Part shown: positions 7,898-12,282 of the stretch, one piece after another
Layout: each line of letters begins with the position of its first letter
Position numbering within the stretch: the first letter of the stretch is position 1
Source of the DNA: Candidatus Latescibacterota bacterium
GTDB lineage: Bacteria > Eisenbacteria > RBG-16-71-46 > SZUA-252
Length of the DNA: 12,282 bases
NCBI GenBank assembly: GCA_016207265.1
Contig: JACQPZ010000091.1
Coordinates: forward strand, 1-12,282
Direction of reading: 5' to 3'
Translations under genes and position numbers: made by a program
The notes under the pieces: model-generated
Database searches by the model: none
The model's input: the letters and a program-made list of their open reading frames with translations, nothing else
Told to the model about the DNA's origin: nothing

Positions 7898-8555
7898 CGT
7901 CTACGTCGAGGAGGCGCTCCAGAACAGGGGAGTTTCGATCTTGCGCGTCTCGGGCTACGTGGACACGACCACGAGCCCCGACCTCGAGCGCCGTCTCCAG
8001 GCGCTCCTTCGCGAGAAGCGCTACCACGTCGTGGTCGATCTTTCCCGCGTGGAGTACATCTCGAGCGCGGGATGGGGGATCTTCATCAGCGAGATCCGGG
8101 AGATCCGCGAGCACGGCGGCGATCTGAAGCTCGCCGGGATGGTCCCCGACGTGAAGGAAGTCTTCGACCTCCTCGAGTTCGAGAACATCCTCCAAGCCTA
8201 CACGGACGCCGACCTCGCAGTGGCTTCGTTCGGGCCGATCGTCCCCGCGAACGCCGACCCGGCCCCGGCCCCGGCTCCCGCCGGGGGCTCGTTCACCCGA
8301 GCGGATTCGGAAGTGTCGCGGCGCACCGAAACGGTCCTCTCCGACGACGACCTCGTACGCGAGATCGTGCGCCAGCACCCCGACTACGGGCTCATGCGGA
8401 TCCAGAAGGAGCTGCGGCGCACGGAGCGCGGAGGCCGCGAGCTGAATCCGGTGCAGCTCTACGTCCTCCTCCGCAAGCTGGAGCTGGATACGCGCGAGCG
8501 GCGCGATGCGTTCGCGAAGGGGAGCGCCGCCCCGGCGGGGCCGAGCCGAAGCTAG
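7884..8555 (+). CDS. STAS-domain anti-sigma antagonist (RsbV/SpoIIAA-like) with C-terminal HTH-like domain
   Basis: 223 residues, about twice the usual size of RsbV/SpoIIAA. Residues 15-115 form a STAS domain: ILRVSGYVDTTTSPDLE, VVVDLSRVEYISSAGWGIF, and GGDLKLAGMVPDVKEVFDLL. Aligning YISSAGWG with YMDSSGLG of SpoIIAA makes Ser61 the likely phosphoacceptor; Ser60 replaces the usual Asp and Ala62 the second Ser/Thr, a variant common in other STAS proteins. A Pro/Ala-rich hinge (about 120-135) leads to residues 150-210, which align without gaps to the end of the upstream kinase/phosphatase (EIVR, P, YG/MG, LR, LYV-LLRK, DTRERR). The gene overlaps its partner by 14 bp and is very likely its substrate: phosphorylated by the RsbW-like domain, dephosphorylated by the PP2C domain. 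The C-terminal domain may bind DNA or mediate partner contact. The STAS call is secure, the output mode unknown. Confidence 0.9.
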   Translation: MKGIDVYVEEALQNRGVSILRVSGYVDTTTSPDLERRLQALLREKRYHVVVDLSRVEYISSAGWGIFISEIREIREHGGDLKLAGMVPDVKEVFDLLEFENILQAYTDADLAVASFGPIVPANADPAPAPAPAGGSFTRADSEVSRRTETVLSDDDLVREIVRQHPDYGLMRIQKELRRTERGGRELNPVQLYVLLRKLELDTRERRDAFAKGSAAPAGPSRS

Positions 8556-8563
8556 GTCGTTCC

Positions 8564-8584
8564 CGGCCCGCGGGACGCGGGTCG
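8564..8584 (+). terminator. Hairpin just after the four-gene operon
   Basis: CGGCCCGCG and CGCGGGTCG form a 9-bp stem with one G-U pair and a GGA loop, starting eight bases after the STAS stop codon. No T-run follows, so this is either a terminator of the T-less kind, an RNA 3'-end stabiliser, or a chance stem in GC-rich DNA. Its position just after the last operon gene is the main argument for a terminator. Confidence 0.35.
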
Positions 8585-8588
8585 AAGC

Positions 8589-8614
8589 CAGATCGCACTA
8601 AGTCAGATCGCACT
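8589..8614. repeat. 11-bp tandem direct repeat, possible operator
   Basis: CAGATCGCACT occurs twice, at 8589-8599 and 8604-8614, separated by AAGT, giving a 15-bp period. The second copy runs directly into a TTGACC promoter-like box, so a regulator bound here would contact or block RNA polymerase. The binding protein is unknown; it could be one of the HTH proteins encoded upstream, which is speculation. Confidence 0.5.
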
Positions 8615-8642
8615 TGACCTGCGGGGCTTGAGCCCCTACCGT
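8614..8642 (+). promoter_or_regulatory. Candidate sigma-70-type promoter for the VWA gene
   Basis: TTGACC at 8614-8619 matches five of six bases of the -35 consensus. After a 17-bp spacer comes TACCGT at 8637-8642, which keeps the T, A and final T of the -10 box. Initiation would fall near 8649 and leave a leader of about 100 bases before the GTG at 8747. Promoter rules in this lineage are not known to me, and the spacer also contains a small hairpin, so this is tentative. Confidence 0.3.
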
Positions 8643-8645
8643 TTT
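8623..8645 (+). terminator. Weak intrinsic-terminator-like stem followed by a short T-run
   Basis: GGGGC-TTGA-GCCCC forms a 5-bp GC stem at 8623-8636, and TTTT follows at 8642-8645 after a five-base gap. The stem is short and the T-run is displaced. It overlaps the candidate promoter, so both readings cannot be fully right. In the 191-base gap 8556-8746 I otherwise see only a 6-bp inverted repeat (CGAGAG/CTCTCG, 8714-8737) just before the next start. Confidence 0.2.
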
Positions 8646-8746
8646 CTCACGGCCTTCTCCCGCGAAGCCGCGCTCCCCGTGATCCGACCCCGCCCTTACA
8701 ACCCGGGAACCATCGAGAGACCGCACAGCCGCTCTCGGACCAGCTC

Positions 8747-10936
8747 GTGAACCTCTCGCTCTCTTCCGCGCCCAGCGTCGGCGCGCTCATCGTGCTCGGC
8801 TTCTGCGTCGCGCTCGCGCTCACGCTCTACCTCACCCGCTACCCGATGCTCCCGCCGCGCCGCCGCGGCGTGCTCGTCGCCGTTCGCGCGGCGACGCTCG
8901 TCGCGCTCGTGCTCGCGTCGTTGGCGCCGGTGTTCCGCTACTCGAGCGCCTCCAGGGAGCGAAACCGCGTGCTCATCCTGGTGGATCGCTCGGGGAGCAT
9001 GGAAGTCCCCGACGGGGACGCCGCCGGCAGGAGCCGGCGCGAGGTGGCGGACAGCGCCGCGGTCGCGATCGCCGAGAATCTGAAGGGACGCTACGACGTG
9101 CGGATCGCGTCCTTCGACGCGACATTGGGGCCCGTCGGGAAGCCCGAATCCTGGTCCGGCGCCACGCGCCCGCGGGGGGCGGGCGAGACGGCCCTCGGCG
9201 ATGCGTTGCGCGAGGCGTTGGTCCGGATGGATCCCGATTCGGTGGCCGCGTTTCTCGTGCTGAGCGACGGCGCCGTGAATCGAGGTGAGGATCCGGAGCG
9301 CGCGCTCGAGGGCTCGGTCCCCGTGTTCGCGCTCGTCGTCGGTGCCGCTGAGAATCCCCCGACGACGGGGATCGGAGGCGTGGACGCTCCGGGCGAAGTC
9401 GTGGTGGACCGGCCGGCGGTCGTCACCGTCACCATCCGTCACGGCGCGCGATCCACGGCGCGCGGCGTCGCGAGGATCCGCGAGGGAAGCCGGGAATTGG
9501 GGCGGGCGCCGTTCGCGCTCGAGGGCTCGGGCGCGGTCGGCCGGGTCGCGCTCCCGTTCACGCTCCGCGAGCCCGGAAAGCACTTTCTGGCGGTTACGCT
9601 CGACAGTCTGCCCGGCGATCCGCTCCCTCAGAACAAGCGCCGTTTCATCGTCGTGAACGCACGCCCTCCAAAACGGCTCGCGCCCCTTCTTGCGTCGGCG
9701 TGGGACTGGGATCTTCGCTCCTTCGCGCGCGGCGTGGAGGAAGACACGGCCTGGGCGGTGGTCCGATATGTCCCGTCGGGTCCCGATCGAGTCGCGCCAC
9801 CCGGAGGCACGGCGCAGAGCCTGACGCAGGCGCTCCGCGACGCCGAAGTGGCCGCGGCGCGCTACGACGCCCGGACGATCACGCCGGAGCGGGCCGCCGA
9901 CTGGCTCCGTTTCCTGGAGCGCGGCGGCGGCCTTCTCTTGTGGGTCGATCCGAGGCACCGCCCGCCGACCACGACGCCGTTCACGCGCGCGCTCGGCATC
10001 GAGTGGCGCGATTGGTCCCGCGCGGCCGGCCTCAGCACCGGCCTCGAGCTGACGGCTTCGGGGCGCGGCCACGAGATCTCGCTCTTGGGCGGCGACGCGG
10101 CGACCGCGGCCGCGGCGTGGCGCTCGCTTCCTCCCGTGCAGTCGCCGCTCGTTCTCAGCGTGAGAGGATCGCCTCTCGTCCCGCTCCTCGAAGCTCGTTT
10201 CGGACCCGAGGCCGTCCCGATCCTCTTCGCCGGGAGGGTCGGGGCGGGACGGGTAGCCGTCTTGAACGCCTCGGGCGTCTATCGCTGGGGGCTCACCGCG
10301 TCGGGGCTCGGGGGAAGCGCGGGAGTCGAGGCGTCGTTCTTCGGCGGCCTCTGCCGCTGGCTTGCTCGGAGCGCGGACGACCGCCCGGTAACGCTGAGCG
10401 CCCCCGCGATCACGGCCGAAGGGCGCCCGATCCCGCTTCGGATCTCGCTCGCGAGCCCCGCGGATGGACCGGGCGCGCGAGCGATCGTGAGCGCGCGCCG
10501 GATCGACGGGAGCGGACGCGGGGCTCCGCCCGGCGCCGCCGGGCAGGTATCGCCCGCGCTCACCGCGTCCGGGGAAGGCGGGTTCTCGGGCTCGATCGCG
10601 CTTCCCGAGGGAATCCATTCGATGGTGGGCCGCGTGGACCGAGGCGGCCGGCTTCTCGGCATCGACAGCGTGCGGATCGCGGTCGGCGAGGAGGGCGTGG
10701 AGTTCGAGTCGCTGCGCGCCGACCCCGCCGTGCTGGAGCGCCTCGCGTCGAGCGCCGGCGGAGCCGCGACCCCGATCGGAAAACCGGAGCCCGTGCTCGC
10801 GCGCCTGCGCTCGCCGGATCTGGCGCGGGCGCGGCTCGCGGAGCTGGATCTGTTTCACAACGTGCCGCTCTTCGTCGTGCTCGTGCTTGGCGCGAGCGTC
10901 GAGTGGATCCTGCGCAAGAGGTATCACCTGCTTTAG
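8747..10936 (+). CDS. VWA-domain membrane protein with glutamine-amidotransferase-like domain
   Basis: 729 residues from GTG 8747, the first start codon after an in-frame TGA at 8615-8617. No good Shine-Dalgarno site is visible, but this start keeps both N-terminal membrane helices (about 10-30 and 41-62). Residues 74-200 are a von Willebrand A domain with a complete metal-ion-dependent adhesion site: D80-x-S82-x-S84, T148 (GETALGDAL) and D174 (LSDGAVNRG). Next come an Ig/CARDB-like beta segment (about 205-305) and a region resembling the degenerate class-I glutamine amidotransferase fold of such proteins (about 305-550: FLERGGGLLLWVDP, GRVGAGRVAVLNASGVYRW, FFGGLCRWLA). A final beta-rich part and a C-terminal membrane helix (about 705-722) end the protein. 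Proteins of this layout occur in many diderm phyla, often near BatA/BatB-type genes; their role in the envelope is poorly known. No amidotransferase catalytic triad was identified, so an enzyme role is doubtful. Confidence 0.85.
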   Translation: MNLSLSSAPSVGALIVLGFCVALALTLYLTRYPMLPPRRRGVLVAVRAATLVALVLASLAPVFRYSSASRERNRVLILVDRSGSMEVPDGDAAGRSRREVADSAAVAIAENLKGRYDVRIASFDATLGPVGKPESWSGATRPRGAGETALGDALREALVRMDPDSVAAFLVLSDGAVNRGEDPERALEGSVPVFALVVGAAENPPTTGIGGVDAPGEVVVDRPAVVTVTIRHGARSTARGVARIREGSRELGRAPFALEGSGAVGRVALPFTLREPGKHFLAVTLDSLPGDPLPQNKRRFIVVNARPPKRLAPLLASAWDWDLRSFARGVEEDTAWAVVRYVPSGPDRVAPPGGTAQSLTQALRDAEVAAARYDARTITPERAADWLRFLERGGGLLLWVDPRHRPPTTTPFTRALGIEWRDWSRAAGLSTGLELTASGRGHEISLLGGDAATAAAAWRSLPPVQSPLVLSVRGSPLVPLLEARFGPEAVPILFAGRVGAGRVAVLNASGVYRWGLTASGLGGSAGVEASFFGGLCRWLARSADDRPVTLSAPAITAEGRPIPLRISLASPADGPGARAIVSARRIDGSGRGAPPGAAGQVSPALTASGEGGFSGSIALPEGIHSMVGRVDRGGRLLGIDSVRIAVGEEGVEFESLRADPAVLERLASSAGGAATPIGKPEPVLARLRSPDLARARLAELDLFHNVPLFVVLVLGASVEWILRKRYHLL

Positions 10937-10944
10937 CTCTGGGC

Positions 10945-10977
10945 GTGCCGCCGCGCCCGGTGTGGGCTCGGCGGCGC
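10945..10977 (+). terminator. Strong hairpin after the VWA gene
   Basis: GCCGCCG at 10947-10953 pairs with CGGCGGC at 10969-10975. Inside it GCCC (10955-10958) pairs with GGGC (10964-10967) around a five-base loop, with one C/T mismatch between the stems. A G-T and a G-C pair extend the base. It begins nine bases after the VWA stop. No T-run follows, so it may be a T-less terminator or a 3'-end stabiliser. Confidence 0.45.
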
Positions 10978-11029
10978 CGATCCCCGCTCGGCTCGGACTC
11001 CCCGATTTCGCCGCAAGCTCTCCCCCCCG

Positions 11030-11048
11030 CCTCCGTAACCACGGAGGG
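11030..11048 (+). promoter_or_regulatory. Ribosome-binding site sequestered in a perfect hairpin
   Basis: CCTCCGT (11030-11036) and ACGGAGG (11041-11047) form a perfect 7-bp stem with loop AACC. The 3' arm contains the Shine-Dalgarno GGAGGG (11043-11048), seven bases before the ATG at 11056; the 5' arm contains CCTCC, the same string as the 16S anti-Shine-Dalgarno. The folded RNA would hide the ribosome site of the lamin-tail gene. In the rest of the 119-base gap 10937-11055 only the hairpin after the VWA gene and a C-rich stretch are seen; no promoter was recognised. Confidence 0.5.
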
Positions 11049-11055
11049 ACTCTCC

Positions 11056-12282
11056 ATGCTCCGATCCGAAGTGCCGGTTCCGGCCGCCGCGGTCGCGATT
11101 CGCTCGCGCGCGATCACGCCGTCCGGCTCGCGAACGGCAGCGCTTGCGCTGGCCGGGATCCTCGCGGTCGCGGCCGGGCCCGCGGGCGCCGACCTTCTCT
11201 TGAATGAAGTGCTCTACGACCCCCTCGGGGCCGACGACGGCGCCGAGTTCGTGGAGCTGATGAACCCGGATTCGCTCGCGGTTCCGCTCGGTGGCGTCGT
11301 GGTGGAGGTCTGCGACGGGGCAAGGCCCGGCGCGTGGACGCCGGCGCACGTGTTCGCCCCGGGCGACACGGTCCCCGCGCGCGGACTCTATCTCGTCGCG
11401 GGCCCGTCGCTGCTCGTGGCCATGCAGAACGGTCCCGACGCCGTGCGACTCACGCGCGGCGGGTCCGTGCTCGATCTCCTGGGATATGGCGACCTAGCGG
11501 CGCCCGAGCTGTACGAGGGGGAGCCGGCGGCCGACGCCGCATCGGGTGAAAGCCTTGCCCGCCTTCGAGACGGCGTCGACACGGAGTGGAACGCCTCGGA
11601 TTGGGCGCCCGAGCCGATTCCGACGCCCGGCCGCCCGAATCATCCCGACGTGAGGGTTGCGTTCGTGCCGGGAAGCGTGCGCGCCTCTCCCGAAGTCTCG
11701 TGGCCCGGCGAGGGAGTGGCGCTCGCCGCCTTCGTCAAGAATCTCGGTCGCGTCGAGATCGAAGGATCCCGATGGAGCGCCGAGGTCTCGATCCGGTTCG
11801 GAGCCGCGGCGTCCGACACGACCGGCGGTTCCCCGGCGGGCGGGTCCGCGCCGGGGGATTCCCCGTGGTCCGCCGAGCCGATCGCGACCACTCCCGGAAC
11901 GACGCTCGCCCCGGGTGAGAGCGTCGCCGTCGTATGCCGGTTCCTCGCTCCCGCGCCGGGTCCCTTCGCACTCCGATCTGTACTCCGCGATCTCCTTGCC
12001 TCGGGCGCGGAAGGAGTGGGCTCAAGCGTCGGCACGGGAATCGGCTCCGCCGGATGGACCGGGAGCGTCGTCGATACCGCGGTCGTCCCATCGCGCTCCG
12101 TTGCAGGACCGCTCGTCGTGAACGAATTCGCGTTTCGCGATCGTGGCTTTGGCGAATGGGTCGAGATTCTCGCGCTCGAGGCTGTTCCCGACATCGGAGC
12201 CTTCGCGATCTCGGACGCGGGCGGCGTCCCGCGCGCGATCGAACGGGGGCCTGTGTCGCGCGGCGCGCGCGAGGGGGATCTC
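11056..12282 (+). CDS. Secreted lamin-tail-domain (LTD) protein, 3' partial
   Basis: The frame stays open from ATG 11056 to the window end (409 codons) with no stop. GGAGGG seven bases upstream supports the start. Residues 1-45 are a long signal peptide: basic residues to about 26, then TAALALAGILAVAAG, with likely cleavage after AGA at 45. Residues 47-195 form a lamin tail domain: LLLNEVLYDP, GAEFVELMNP, GLYLVAG, DAVRLTRGGSVLDLLGYG, and the closing TPGRPN. Residues about 198-320 look like a CARDB/APHP-type beta domain (SWPGEGVALAAFVKNLGRVE). A second lamin tail domain starts at about 351 (GPLVVNEF, GEWVEIL) and is cut by the window. Bacterial LTD proteins are mostly exported and multi-domain, sometimes carrying a nuclease or a surface-anchoring part further on; that part, or a type IX sorting domain, could lie beyond the window. 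Function beyond an extracellular beta-rich protein cannot be assigned. Confidence 0.85.
   Translation, partial: MLRSEVPVPAAAVAIRSRAITPSGSRTAALALAGILAVAAGPAGADLLLNEVLYDPLGADDGAEFVELMNPDSLAVPLGGVVVEVCDGARPGAWTPAHVFAPGDTVPARGLYLVAGPSLLVAMQNGPDAVRLTRGGSVLDLLGYGDLAAPELYEGEPAADAASGESLARLRDGVDTEWNASDWAPEPIPTPGRPNHPDVRVAFVPGSVRASPEVSWPGEGVALAAFVKNLGRVEIEGSRWSAEVSIRFGAAASDTTGGSPAGGSAPGDSPWSAEPIATTPGTTLAPGESVAVVCRFLAPAPGPFALRSVLRDLLASGAEGVGSSVGTGIGSAGWTGSVVDTAVVPSRSVAGPLVVNEFAFRDRGFGEWVEILALEAVPDIGAFAISDAGGVPRAIERGPVSRGAREGDL

Noticed and set aside
8556..8746. Small RNA or small protein gene in the intergenic gap
   Set aside because: No start codon with a ribosome site and no tRNA-like fold was found; the structures seen are better explained as terminator or promoter elements.
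8696..10927. 743-codon minus-strand open frame opposite the VWA gene
   Set aside because: Low-complexity Arg/Ala/Glu-rich translation, no domain, and full overlap with a gene having a complete VWA metal site.

Overview
The window is very GC-rich, with strongly G/C-biased third codon positions, and all six genes lie on the + strand. The gene content is a surface protein ending in a YPNPF/FlgD-type sorting domain, a PorV/PorQ-like outer-membrane barrel, a lamin-tail-domain exoprotein, a von Willebrand A membrane protein and a partner-switching phosphatase/kinase. This points to a diderm bacterium with a type IX-like secretion route, in or near the FCB superphylum. A high-GC uncultured lineage such as Candidatus Eisenbacteria would fit, but the phylum is an inference from gene families, not from a marker gene.

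Bases 1-8555 look like one operon, cut at its 5' end by the window. (1) The C-terminal 1180 residues of a large Ig-repeat surface protein with a type-IX-style C-terminal domain. (2) A PorV/PorQ-like barrel with a helical TPR tail, overlapping gene 1 by 4 bp. (3) An 823-residue protein joining an RsbW/SpoIIAB-like serine-kinase domain, a two-helix membrane sensor, HAMP, a SpoIIE-type PP2C phosphatase and a transposase-like helix-turn-helix tail, overlapping gene 2 by 4 bp. (4) A STAS-domain (RsbV/SpoIIAA-like) protein overlapping gene 3 by 14 bp. Genes 3 and 4 form a partner-switching pair with kinase and phosphatase in one polypeptide and the STAS substrate in the next gene.

The most notable observation is that both partner proteins end in the same kind of domain. 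Residues 728-783 of the kinase/phosphatase align without gaps to residues 152-207 of the STAS protein (22 of 56 identities by hand count). In the larger protein this follows a helix-turn-helix typical of IS3/IS481-type transposases. No integrase core and no sigma factor are visible here. This suggests a partner-switching module whose output is DNA binding, or a shared interaction domain, rather than or in addition to classical sigma-factor release.

Bases 8556-8746 are non-coding and hold two hairpins, an 11-bp tandem repeat and a promoter-like sequence. They separate the operon from a VWA-domain membrane protein (8747-10936). After a strong hairpin and a Shine-Dalgarno site buried in a second perfect hairpin comes a secreted lamin-tail-domain protein (11056 to the window end), truncated by the window. 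No tRNA, rRNA, CRISPR array, insertion sequence or origin was seen.
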